Both the position numbers and the translations under genes were made by a program. The notes beneath the pieces were generated by a model that saw nothing but the letters and a program-made list of their open reading frames with translations, ran no database searches and was not told the origin of the DNA. From Euborellia annulipes (lineage: Eukaryota > Arthropoda > Insecta > Dermaptera > Anisolabididae): a stretch of 64,000 nt of DNA. The stretch lies in NCBI GenBank assembly GCA_023213315.1, contig JAKCPI010000986.1:62001-126000 (forward strand), read 5' to 3'. This document shows, one piece after another, positions 44,961-55,625 of this stretch. Position 1 is the first letter of the stretch. Each line of letters starts with the position of its first letter.

Positions 44961-45231
44961 TAAAGGATTTAGTTCTTTGTTCATTTTTATTTTACATATT
45001 CGTAGGTAAATTTATTTCGGAGAACACCAGCTTCAAAAGGTAGTGAGTGAATCTTTCTTTTATAAATTGCTAAATTTAAGTAGGGGTCTATAATGTGAAA
45101 ACATACAGGTTGTTGTTTATTTAATTATTCTCATTTAGCTCAAATATAAACCATTTTCGGAACGATTTTAGAATAAAATGCTAGAAACTAAATAAAAGTG
45201 TTTATTTTTCTCTGCCTTCTTATACTTTTTT

Positions 45232-45264
45232 GACGTTTCGGTCCCGTCTTCCCACCTTCCACAG
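45232..45264 (-). ncRNA. hammerhead-like core motif (isolated)
   Basis: The minus strand reads CTGTGGAAGGTGGGAAGACG followed by GGACCGAAACGTC, with a GGT/ACC stem. The core differs from CTGANGA at one base. No second arm is seen here. Confidence 0.3.
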
Positions 45265-45506
45265 GACACCTATGAAATCAGAACATAATGCGAGAAAGCA
45301 AAGAGATAAAAATGGTGAAAAAGCGTTGCCTATGGAGCATTACAAAACAAATTGAATCGTAGAGATCTGTGTGAATGTCTCACAATTTCCCGTTTCAAAA
45401 TTCCCACCTTTGAGACGAAATGCTTAAAGACAAGTTTGAATCACCAAGGTTTAAATAATAGTGTGGGATGAGCAGGATCGCGATCCTTTTCAATTTAAAT
45501 CCGAAG

Positions 45507-45756
45507 CAAGGGCGGATACAAGGGGATAATTACCCCCCTGAGATTTGAAAAAAATACTTTTTTTTTCGAAAAAAAATATTATTTTTAATGTAACATTTTA
45601 AAAATTAATACTTAAAAATTTGTTTTGCATTTATATTCTGGCAAACAAGTACAGAATGCGCCTTTAAATTTCAGAAATTAAGAAAAAATAGTGTGCTGTG
45701 CGACCAGTCACACCAGATTACCCCCCCCCAGAGAAACACCTCTGGATTCGCCCTTG
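45507..45756. mobile_element. hAT-like element (250 bp), weak duplication
   Basis: CAAGGGCGGATACAAGG at the left and CTGGATTCGCCCTTG at the right are inverted ends; flanks ATCCGAAG and ATCCGATC agree in 6 of 8. It holds a scrap of the TCTGGTGTGA fold-back (about 45690-45720). Confidence 0.55.
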
Positions 45757-45834
45757 ATCCGATCCGATCCAGGATTTTCAGATCTGGATCGAAATCCTTT
45801 TGTTGGAGAGGATCTTGGATCTAGATCCATATCG

Positions 45835-46516
45835 AAAAATCTGGTGTGACTGGCGCACAGCACACAACTTTCTCTTACCTTCGGTAATCGAAAGTTGTGT
45901 TCTGTGCTTGTCACACCAGATTTTTCGTGTCGACATATATTTAGTTTCCGCCAATATATTAGAAATTTAAGATGTCAAAATTATAAACATGGAAAAATAT
46001 TTATATTTTGTTACCATGGCAACCATTTCTCCTATCTTTCCTATGAAGCACAAGAGTAAAGTGTGCTTCAAACAATTTTGAGGGCAAAACGCGAATATAC
46101 ATTTGAAAGAGCATCTAAAAAATAATTGATTTTTGAATTTTAATCAAAATCGTTAGAGCGAATTTTGAGAAAATCGAAAAAAACTGAAAAAGTACATCAG
46201 TAAAGTACTAGTACTCTTTGGCCGATTTTGATTAAAAGCTTATTTTTCCGGTCCCGGGAGGTATTTAACTTAAATATAAAATTTCAACCTCCTAGCTCAA
46301 TTCCTTCATGCTTAAAATTGAACACACACACACACACACACCCACCCACCCACCCACACACACAGACAGACCATGTCGCGAAAACCACTTTTTTGGATTC
46401 AGGGGACCTCAAAACGTGAAGATCCATCAAAATCTCGACATCGAATTTTTGACATGAATCCAATACTTTCTCTCTATATATATATTACATATATACATAG
46501 GTAAGAGAAAGTAAAA
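45835..46516 (+). repeat. full-length copy of the 690-bp interspersed element
   Basis: Order: TCTGGTGTGAC fold-back (45835-45925), TGTCGACATATATTTAGTTT, GTTACCATGGCAACCATTTC, AAAAATAATTGATTTTTGAA, AGTACTAGTACTCTTTGG, ACAC/CCACCC microsatellite, GACAGACCATGTCGCGAAAA, CATCAAAATCTCGACATCGA, end GTAAGAGAAAGTAAAA. No terminal inverted repeats, long ORF or flanking duplication is seen; the class is unknown. Confidence 0.8.
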
Positions 46517-46519
46517 AAG

Positions 46520-46920
46520 GGTGAATTTAAGGAATTGGATTGAATCCTGCTTGAAAGATTCCTAAATTTTTGCGATCTTTTTCAAAGGAGTGCCAATCCT
46601 TTAAAACATTACTTTTTAATAAATACATCCTTTGATTGTTTAAAAAAGGCCTATTTTTAAATATCTTCCATCCCAACGTCTGAATATGTGCCAAAGACCT
46701 ATAGATTTTAATTTAGCAGTTTCATTAGAAACTGTATCGTACCAGGATTTTCGGATTGCAAGTCCAGATCAGATTTTCTCGGATCCGAACGGCGATCCTT
46801 TTTATAAATCGGATAGGATCGCCCGAGCTTGTCGGATCGCTAATCCTTTTACAGCAGCCGGATTGGATTAGTGGATCGGATCACTAATTCTTTTTAAAAG
46901 GATTTTACCCATATCTGCGA
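46520..46920. repeat. GGATC/GATCC-rich repeat copy
   Basis: GGATCGCCCGAGCTTGTCGG, CGGATAGGATCGCC and GGATTGGATTAGTGGATCGG are like the sequence at 31880-32560 and 45470-45835. The class is unknown. Confidence 0.45.
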
Positions 46921-47109
46921 ATATTGTATAAAATCAAAGAAACAAACTGATCTTGGATAGTATTTAGACCCTGAAACGTCCACAAGGAATAAATAAAGAA
47001 TTTTAAGATAAAAACAAATCTTCCTTGGCGTTAAAGTTCCATTTTTTTGTTTAATAAAAAAATCTATATCCCTTTTTTGAAACTTAATAAAAATAACAAT
47101 AATAATAAA

Positions 47110-47360
47110 AAATTAGTAAAGAAAATGTGATCTCTCCCCTTTTGTGTGCTCGGAGAGGCTGTAACCGAGGGTAACCCCCTAGAGTGAATTTGTCTTGTCA
47201 ACTCTCACCCTTGACTCGACTCCAGGGGTAGAGAGGGGCTAACTAACCGTAACATATCGGATTTACTCACTAATTCTGTTAGCTGTCGTTTTAATTGTAA
47301 GCACAAATGTAAGAGAGAGAGAGAGACAGAGAGAGCCAGGGACTAAGAGAGAAAACTGAT
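47110..47360. promoter_or_regulatory. candidate regulatory island
   Basis: A higher-complexity block (GAGGCTGTAACCGAGGGTAA, TTGACTCGACTCCAGGGG, TAACCGTAACATATCGGATT) next to a GA microsatellite, as in the block at 36540-37060. No coding sign and no repeat match in the window; function is inferred. Confidence 0.25.
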
Positions 47361-47904
47361 CTTATTTTAAGAATATACTGCGGGTTTTAGAAAATGAAAT
47401 AAAAATTTCATATTTTTATTTATTTATAAGAGGTGAAATAAAAATTTCATTTATTTTTATTTATTTAAAAGAGATTTCACCTGCATGAAAATTCTAATAG
47501 TCCCTCAAGGTGAGGGGAAATAATGAATTTATTCCATTGTAGGCTATAACAATAATGAATTTCTATTTCATGTAAAATATGCAATTCTTTTTATTTATTC
47601 CATACGGAAACCTTCCTTTTTTCAAATATACTTTTTTCATTAATTGAGTGTATATTCTTGCTTTGAAATGAATTTTAAATCCTCTTTACCGATTGAATAA
47701 AATAAGTGATTAAAAAATTAATTTGTATTCGCATCTGATTGATTGGAAAAATAGAATTTCTATTTTTTAGAAAAACTAACCAATTTTAGTATACTATCAG
47801 ATGAAAACTTTAATATTAATAATAGCTATATCAGTTGATCTTGACAATGACTAATAAAGGAGAAAATGATGTGTAAGAAATTCTTAATCCCATTTATTAT
47901 ACCA

Positions 47905-48130
47905 AGAGAAATCGATTAGCCGAGGGGATAAAGCAGTTAAGCTTATAATCCTTAATTGAAGACAACTCCAGTTCAAATCCACCTCATAGAAATAAATTAT
48001 CCAAATCTTTTGAGATGCCTCCTCCTGAGGAAGGAAACGGGAACCCAGCTCAGTATTATTCCCATGATATTTACTCCTCAGGGTAGGCCTAACCACAACG
48101 TGTCAGGTCGGACACTATTGAATGAAGAGA
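47905..48130 (+). mobile_element. third tRNA-derived SINE-like unit
   Basis: A-box-like TTAGCCGAGGGGATAAAG and B-box-like AGTTCAAATCC (about 47971) are followed by a body with GATGCCTCCTCCTGAGGAAG. It differs from the SINE at 15617. No clear flanking duplication. Confidence 0.4.
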
Positions 48131-48300
48131 CCCACCAGGGCCGTAATTAGAAATATTTTTCCAAGAGGTATGCATTTGGACGACCCATACGATTGACGCC
48201 CCCCCCCCCCCCCCCCTTAAAAAAAAGAATATAAAATATATTTTGTAATTTCTAATATTTATTTTTCTATTGGATATAGGAGCAGCCAAGGAAATAAATA

Positions 48301-48997
48301 AAAAAAATCTGGTGTGACTGTCGCACAGCACACAACTTTCTCTTACCTTCGGTAATCGAAAGTTGTGTACTGTGCTTGTCACACCAGATTTTTTGTGTCG
48401 ACATGTATTTAGTTCTCGGCAGTAGGGAATATTTGAATTCAGATGTAAAATTTATAAGTATAGGAAAATATTTATATTTTGTTACCATGGCAACCATTTC
48501 TCCTATCTTTTCTATGGAGTGCAAGAGTAAAGTGGTCTTCAAACAATTTTGAGGGCAAAACGAGAATATACATTTGAAAGAGCATTTAAAAAATAATTGA
48601 TTTTTGAATTTTAATCAAAATCGTTAGAGCGAATTTTGAGAAAATCGAAAAAAACTGAAAAAGTACATCAGTAAAGTACTAGTACTCTTTGGCCGATTTT
48701 GATTAAAAGCTTATTTTTCCGGTCCCGGGGGGTGTTTAACTTATATATAAAATTTCAGCCTCATAGCTCAATTCCTTCATGCTTAAAAGTGAACACAGAC
48801 ACACACACCCACCCACCCACCCACCCACCCACACACCCACCCACAGACAGACCATGTCGCGAAAACCACTTTTTTGGATTCAGGGGACCTCAAAACGTGA
48901 AGATCCATCAAAATCTCGACATCGAATTTTTGACATGAAACCAATACTTTCTCTCTATATATATATTACAAATATACATAGGTAAGAGAAAGTAAAA
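48301..48997 (+). repeat. full-length copy of the 690-bp interspersed element
   Basis: Nearly identical in order and wording to 45835-46516, from the TCTGGTGTGAC fold-back to GTAAGAGAAAGTAAAA. The CCACCC microsatellite is longer. The two copies are about 2.5 kb apart in the same orientation. Confidence 0.8.
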
Positions 48998-49020
48998 ACT
49001 TATTTAATTGTTAATCGTCA

Positions 49021-49379
49021 ACGTTTCGGTTGCAAATCACGACCTTCCTCAGGATGACTTTATTTTGGCAATTAATCGTCAAGACGATTTTATTTTGACA
49101 ATTAATCGTCAAGAAGATTTTATTTGGATTTTTGACAATTAATCGTCAAGACGATTTTATTTTGACAATTAATCGTCAAGACGATTTTATTTTGACAATT
49201 AATCGTCAAGACGATTTTATTTTGACAATTAATCGTCAAGACGATTTTATCTTGACAATTAATCGTCAGTTGCTTTTTGAGGTTGTGACTGGTGAATCCT
49301 CCATTATTATTAATCGTCAGGACGATTTCATTTTGACATAATCGTTCTGAAGAAAGTCGTGATTTGCGACCGAAACGTC
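49021..49379. repeat. 30-bp palindromic satellite between two inverted hammerhead-like motifs
   Basis: About 49055-49340 holds a 30-bp unit TTGACAATTAATCGTC-AAGACGATTTTATT repeated about eight times; each unit contains the inverted pair ATCGTC/GACGAT. To the left the minus strand has CTGAGGAAGGTCGTGATTTG-CAACCGAAACGTT (49021-49052). To the right the plus strand has CTGAAGAAAGTCGTGATTTG-CGACCGAAACGTC (49347-49379). The ten-residue peptide repeat DDFILTINRQ in one frame follows from the 30-bp period and is not a gene. Confidence 0.8.
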
Positions 49380-50309
49380 GTCGATTAAAAGTTTTGGTTA
49401 ATTAATTAATTTCTTGGCTACTACGTCTCCTATATCCAATTCAATGTCTACAGCCACTTCTCATCGCTATTTATTTTTCTAATGTAGTTTTTTTATTTTG
49501 TGATTTAGGGTGGAGAATTGGACTCCCATATTTCTACATGGTCCTGACTCCCACTTTTTAAAATTTTACAATTTTTTTATTAATTTCTTGATTCTTTTAA
49601 ATTTTATACTCTGAATAAAATGAATTGATATGAAGAAGAGTCAACAAATTATTAAATAAAACATTTCTCTTTCAACGTTTCGAACGCTAGATCCTTTCAT
49701 TTTTTTAATTAATAAATTTTTTAAGAAAATTATTATTTCTTAAACCAGGTCATTAATTTAAGATTTAGATGAACTGAAGGAGTTTGGTGATTGGCGCAAA
49801 CGGCCATGGTTCACCTGTGTATGAGTTCGACAGTATGTGTGTATCCTGAAATGTGGCATCAAACTAAATATTTTCTTCTTCTTGACTGACACCTCTTCAT
49901 GTCATTTTTTCAAGCCAAAAAAACTCGACAGAAAAAATGTTTTGACCCCACACCATCTAGTAATTTCATTTAAGGTCTTTTTTCGGCATCGAAGGCCATT
50001 TAGACCCCGCCTCTTTTTATTTAAATTGATTGATAGCCAATTTAATTTAAATAAATATTTGTCACATGGTACAAGATACGAACACGCGACCCTTGGTTCA
50101 AATGCCACACCATCTAGTAAATAACATAATAAAGAGCGAATTTAGAACTGGGAATTAGATTAAAATAAAAATCACCCCTCCAACGTGAAAGCCCTAATAA
50201 ACATACAAAATATTTTTTAGAGATAAATTATTCTAAAAACTTTTTCGGGGATAAATAAAAATTTATTTATATAATCAAAGTGTATCTATATTATGAAAAT
50301 TGAATTTCC

Positions 50310-50600
50310 CTTCCCTCCTCTAGCATTTATCGTCTCGGAATATTATTTATAAGACAAACATCAAGGAGTGAGTGGCACTTTATCGAGCCAATAAAATATT
50401 CCATTTGATGTTTTCCTCTGGCCGTTGGAGTTGTTATTTATTAAGATGACCATCTGAGCAAAGGCCGGGAGCCGATATCGCCAAGCTAATAGCATTGTAA
50501 TAGGCCTGCGATTTATGGCTTATGACCAGCTGAGCATCGCTCTTTTTTGCTAGGGTGCTAGAGGAAATAAAAATTGAGACATACGGTCATCTCTCGAGTG
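50310..50600. promoter_or_regulatory. candidate regulatory island
   Basis: Block of unique-looking sequence with GAGCCAATAAAATATTCC, GCCGATATCGCCAAGCTAAT and GGCCTGCGATTTATGGCTTA; the last contains a Cdx/AbdB-like TTTATGG. No coding exon. Function is inferred. Confidence 0.3.
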
Positions 50601-50777
50601 AAACGAGGCCTCGGACAAGAGTATGCATATATCTATTTTGTTAAAAAAAAAGTAAAAAGAATTGTGCTGTGTTTGGCTCTCAAACTGCCAACAAATTGTG
50701 AAATATTAAAATCTTCTCTCATATTCATGATAGTTTTAATATTTTTTCTTTTTAATATTTCCGATGAGGCAAATTAC

Positions 50778-50850
50778 AAAAAATCTGGTGTGCTTGTCGC
50801 ACAGCACACAACTTTAGATTACCCAAGGACCAGTCACACCAGATTTTTTT
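50778..50850 (+). repeat. short TCTGGTGTG...CACACCAGA fold-back
   Basis: AAAAAATCTGGTGTGCTTGT..GACCAGTCACACCAGATTTT is a shortened copy of the fold-back that starts the 690-bp element, here without the body. Confidence 0.6.
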
Positions 50851-51478
50851 TAAAGTATCTTTTTATTTGAATTCAGTCAATTATTTTCTTTCTCTCAGAA
50901 TCAGTTTTATCTTCTTGAACAAAGCAATCCTGAACTTTTCTTTTAACACCTTTTTTCCTAATTCTCTCTTTCCTAATCAGTTTGGAAAGTCAGCGAATTT
51001 CCTTCTTCACAGTCTTCAAGGGTAAGTCAATTTTTTATTATACCAGGCAAAAGTGATTAACTAAGATAGCATGTTAATAATTTATGCTTTATCGTTATTC
51101 TAGAGCCAAAGGTCCATATTAATAATTGGCCCATTTGATCATATCATGATTTTCATTACTCCAAATTGGCCAAAAAACTATATTTGTTACATTTTAGTAA
51201 ATTATATAAAAATTTTATTTATTTTATTAATTGAATTTTATATTTTTGTTAAAATAATTAATGGATGAAAAAGATTCTTCTCTTCTTTCAATGACAGTTT
51301 TTTTCCTTTTTCATTATTTATGATATGATTTATTTATTAAGAAAAAAGGTTCTTTGATTGGGGAATTTATTTTTTACAAAATACCTTGTTCTTTTTTTTC
51401 AGATTTTTCACAAAATACCTTGTTCTTTTTTTTTTTTTTCAAATTTTTCACGAATGTCTTCCAAAGTTCTTTATTAAG

Positions 51479-51876
51479 GTGCGCTTCTCAGGGTGCTAAT
51501 TTTAGGAGATTCCAGCGGCCACAATTTTGAAGCTATCGACCTCAAATTTTTTTTAAATTAAAGCAATTTAAAATATTTACAACTTATAGAAGCCCTTTTT
51601 TTGATTTTCGAAAAAATGAAATTTTTTTTTAGATTAATCGCATTAAATAAAAGATATTTTTAAAAAATTCGCTCTATATCTTATAGATAATTAAATTAGT
51701 AATCATTGTGTTAAAAAATAATTAATTTTTTACACTTAATTAATTAGCTGGAATCTTTCAAATGAAATGGAATAAATCCCTTGTATCCCTATGGGAAAAA
51801 CTAACGCCATCTCTTGCCGCCTAGAGTAACTCGGTAGTCAATCGTCTTCTAACGGCTTTTCGAGACGCGCACCTTG
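51479..51876. mobile_element. MITE with GGTGCGC ends (about 400 bp)
   Basis: The ends GGTGCGCTTCTCAGG and (inverse) GGTGCGCGTCTCGAAAAGCC frame sequence that matches 61011-61399 in reverse orientation. Flanks are TTAA on the left and TTGA on the right. TTAA fits a piggyBac-type target, but TA (mariner) or TAA (Harbinger) cannot be excluded from these flanks. Confidence 0.7.
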
Positions 51877-52129
51877 AAGCGAAATTATAATACACTATTA
51901 TACACTGTTATAGCCTATATCAATATTACGTTTAAATTTACTTTATATTTTTCCTATTATTCATGTTTTTTTTTTCATTTTAATCCAAAATTTAACATTA
52001 TTATTATCATCATGGATGGTACTTTTATTTTATACCTAGTTTTATAAATGCATTTTATATCTGTTAAATAATTTTAAATTTAATTTTCTTTATTTAAATT
52101 GCAAATTGAATTTTGAAAAATCAAGAGCT

Positions 52130-52460
52130 TGTTTTTCTTTCGCTTTCACCCCTGGAGGGGCATTAGACCATGATACAATGTTCAATGCTGCATTGGTTTT
52201 TCATAGAGAGTGAGCGAAAAAAGGGCAGGAGAGGAAGTCAGCCAGTCCCTCAGGAGGCTTCCCTCTCCATCCTAGTCCACCAAGCCAATGTATCACTTAA
52301 TTTCATTTGTTCATCGCGAGAGCTTTTGCCCGGGCGGTAATTTTTTGACCAAATGGAAATTGTCTAATTTAATAGCGAGCCTCTCTCACTCTGGCCCTAA
52401 ACCCGGCCAGCCAGCCACGATGAATAATTGATTTGCATTAAAAATGGTTATATATTTGAA
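52130..52460. promoter_or_regulatory. candidate developmental enhancer
   Basis: A block unlike the repeats, with ATGATACAATGTTCAATGCT (Sox-like ACAATG), GATTTGCATTAAAAATGG (octamer/POU-like ATTTGCAT), GATGAATAATTGATT (homeodomain-like), TTTTTGACCAAATGG and GGCCAGCCAGCC. It is about 4.4 kb upstream of the start at 56870. Function is inferred from motif density only. Confidence 0.35.
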
Positions 52461-52599
52461 TGAAATTGAAAACAATATTTTTGCTGAGCCGAGAACGTTA
52501 CTATATATCGATAATTTATTAGAGATTTTCCTATAAAAAATGTAAAAATTTAAAGAATTTGAATTCCTTTTTACCTTTTCATACCTGTAGGCTTATATG

Positions 52600-52872
52600 T
52601 TAATATATAGAAAGTATTGCATTTATTTCAAAAATTCGATGTCAATATTTCGATGGAAATACACATTTTGAGGTCCAACCTCTTTTCGTTCTTGAGATAT
52701 TTTATTCACAGACAGACAGACACCACACAGACATACCATGTTGCGAAAACCCTTTTTTGGACTTAGGGGACCTCAAAACGTGTATATCCATCAAAATCTT
52801 GACATCAAATTTTTGAAATGAATACAACTTTATATCTCTATATATTCATATATAGGTAAGAGAGAGTAAAAA
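52600..52872. repeat. composite partial copies of the 690-bp element
   Basis: ATATATAGAAAGTATTGC (reverse sense) followed by CACAGACAGACAGACACC, GTTGCGAAAACCCTTTTTTG, CATCAAAATCTTGACATC and GTAAGAGAGAGTAAAA (forward sense). Two fragments of the family meet here. Confidence 0.5.
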
Positions 52873-53746
52873 TAACGCTATGAATTATTTTAATTATACC
52901 AATCAATTTAAATAAATAGGAAAGGGGTCTAAATGGCAATAGATGCCCAAAAGTTCCTAAATAAAAAAAATAAAAAATAAAAAAAACCGCCCCCCCCCGA
53001 CAAAATTGCATTAATCCGCCCCTGGCCTAATTATTAATAGATAATGGTAAAATAACCTCGATAAAGATATATATTCAATAGAAATAGTAATACTGTATTC
53101 TCGGAAATTGCTTCGTCTTAGCCTGAGCGCCTGGAGAGTAGGCATCAATTGTGCTTGAAACGCGTGCCTGGCAACGAATGGAAGGCGCAACCAGCGAAAA
53201 CGGTAGGAGGGAGGCGCTCGGCTAGTGGTAGGGGGAGAGGCATAAAATCTGAAAGAAACACTCTGTGAAGTTAAATTGATAGGGTGGAGCTCCATTAAGC
53301 TCCTTATATGTGAGATTTTCAATAAGTTTCACGAGAATTAAGGGGAAAAATGAGTATTATATTAATAGAATGTCGAATCTTATATTGAATATTTTAATTC
53401 AAAATGAATAGGAAAGTGAGTTCTATTGGCTGTCTACAATATTCTTTCTTGGAATTTGCTTTAAGCGGGTTCCCGCTTCCTTCCTCAGGAGGTGGAATCA
53501 AATCAATGATAGTATGATTAGATCTGAATTTATAAGCCAGTTTCCTCGATTTTTTTTTAAATCGCAAAAATATTTTCATTTTACTGTAAATAGCTGGATC
53601 GGGCGCGCCTGCGGCGGACCCTCGCCTTTTTTAATTATGAGAACCCGTGCCGCCCGCCTTTGGCATCTAGGCAGGGGGCTTCACCCCCTTGTCCCCCTCA
53701 GGTGGCTCGGGCCCGCTCAGGCTTTTTTTAATTATGAAAAGAAATT

Positions 53747-54002
53747 TTTTTTTTTTTTTTTTTTTAAACATTCACACTTTTTTTCTCATTCACACAGTCT
53801 TTTCGGCAACTTAGGCCATATAAGACTTTGACGATAACCGTTATTTATGAATTTTTCTATATTAGGGGTCCAGGCATTCTTATTTAAGCCATTTGGTATC
53901 CAAATGGCTTAAATAAAATCATCGGACTGCCTGGGGTCCGAACCCGCGATGTTTGGTATACGAGGTTAGCACGCTAACCTCTACGCCAAGCCCAGAGGGC
54001 CC
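53747..54002 (-). mobile_element. tRNA-derived SINE, full copy
   Basis: On the minus strand: GGGCTTGGCGTAGAGGTTAG head, B box GGGTTCGGACCCC, body and (A)n tail, which appears as a T run at 53747-53765. Flanks share TGAAAAGAAATT (starting 53734 and 54003), a long target duplication, so the insertion is fairly young. Confidence 0.8.
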
Positions 54003-54315
54003 TGAAAAGAAATTATCATTACTATATTCCAATCCAGTGTCTGCTTGAGGATTTGTTTACATTCATAGAATATATAAATGCAAAGAATACACACTAGTAG
54101 ATATTCTCTATACATTTTCAATGAGAAATCGTAACTTTAAGAATTAATAACTCAAATAGTTATAGGAATTTCGGGAATGAAAATAATTTTCCTGTAATCC
54201 CTAGAAGGTCCTCTTTATACATATAAAGTTTCATTTCAAAATTCCAACGGGAAGTTGCCTAAATAGAGTGTGACAGACAGACAGGCAGACGGACATTAGC
54301 GAATTATATATATAT
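54003..54315 (-). repeat. interspersed repeat, second family
   Basis: A reverse copy of 13833-14085: TTCCAATCCAGTGTCTGCTT, TATAGGAATTTCGGGAATGA, AATTCCAACGGGAAGTTGCC, GACAGACAGACAGGCAGACG. The class is unknown. Confidence 0.6.
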
Positions 54316-54887
54316 AAGTATATTCAGATACAAAAAAATCTCCATCATCACCTCCCATAGAGGAAAATACTCCTCTTATTGGACCTTTGAATTTTTCTGC
54401 ATTTTCCTATATGGGCTTTAGAACTCTATTGATAAAATTACTTTTATCTGTACACCAAACTTCCCCTACAGAATTACTCTCATTATTTAATGAACTATTC
54501 CTACTTTTATATCCTAGTGTGCATTAACCTAATCTATCGTAAAGAGAATGACCTGGGTGAGGGAAGGAGATATATAATATGTATCATTGAAGGGGGAAAA
54601 CTTGTTAAGTTGTCTATTCCAGAGGAGGAGGCTTTAGAACAACCTCATCCTTAACAGGGGGAAATTCAGGCTAAGCTATTAAGTTTTTTTATTTTAATGA
54701 AAAAAAAAAAAAATTCTAACACTTTTAGAATTCATTCATCTATCCCGAAATCTCTCTCTTCAATTACTTTATTATTATTTATAATATTATAAGTCATCCA
54801 TTGCTCTAACTAGGAAATTAAATGAAAAAAATATAAAATAAATTATTAGTACACTTTATATCATATACGTTTTCAAGTAGTGGAACA

Positions 54888-55158
54888 GCCCACGGGGGGT
54901 GGGGTGGGTGGGGGGGTGCCCTCCTCTTCCACACGCCGGGGCGGGTCCCCGCCCCGTCCGATGGGGTTGTTTTTTCCATCTCGATGCCAGAAGGATTAAT
55001 CTAAAATCAAAACCTCTAAAATCTAATATTTAAATAATTTTATATGTTTAAGGTGTCTGATGTGGCGTGGGTGGGCTGAGAAAGAGTGAGAGTGGGTGGG
55101 GGGGTGGGGGAGGGGGGGGGAAAAAGAAAAAAGGGTTAAAAAAAAAAAAAAAAAAAAA
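54888..55158 (+). mobile_element. poly(A)-ended insertion with G-quadruplex-prone sequence
   Basis: AAGTAGTGGAACA is duplicated at 54875-54887 and 55159-55171. The insert starts AGCCCACGGGGGG (like the SINE head GCCCACGGGG), carries GGGGTGGGTGGGGGGG and GTGGGTGGGGGGGTGGGGGA, a GGGGCGGG/CCCGCCCC hairpin, and ends in over 20 A. It looks like a retroposed sequence; the source is unknown. Confidence 0.6.
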
Positions 55159-55387
55159 AAGTAGTGGAACAAACAAGGTTAGTCCCTGAGGCGCTGTTTG
55201 GCATTAAGCAGAATCCTTCGGGAGTTTCTGGTTAAATAATATTTAAAAGAAATTCAAAGAGAAAGTTTCGAAAGCCGCCTCTTTCTCTCTACTAGCCCCC
55301 CCCCCCCCCCCCAGCTCCCAAAGCTTCTCTGGAATCTACCAAATAGACAAGTATAGACTGTCTCGAAAACTTCCTACCAGCTGCAGT

Positions 55388-55625
55388 TTTTTTTTTAATA
55401 AAAACATTCACACTCACACTCATACACCCATTCACACAGTATTTTCGGCAACTTGGGCCATATAAGACTTTAAACGATACTCGTATGTTATTAACATATC
55501 TATTGGGGGTTCAGGCATTTCTATTTAAGCCATCTGGTATCCAAATTGCTTAAATAAAATCATCGGACTGCTCGGGATCCGAACCCGCGACGTTTGGTAT
55601 AGCACGCTACCAACTACTCTAAGCC
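55388..55625 (-). mobile_element. tRNA-derived SINE copy
   Basis: Minus strand: GGGCTTAGAGTAGTTGGTAG head, B box GGGTTCGGATCCC, body, GTGTGAATGGGTGTATGAGT and an A-rich tail. It matches the intact copy at 15617. Confidence 0.75.

Noticed and set aside
49132..49341. Peptide with tandem DDFILTINRQ units
   Set aside because: A 30-bp satellite gives a ten-residue repeat by arithmetic; there is no promoter, exon context or conserved domain.
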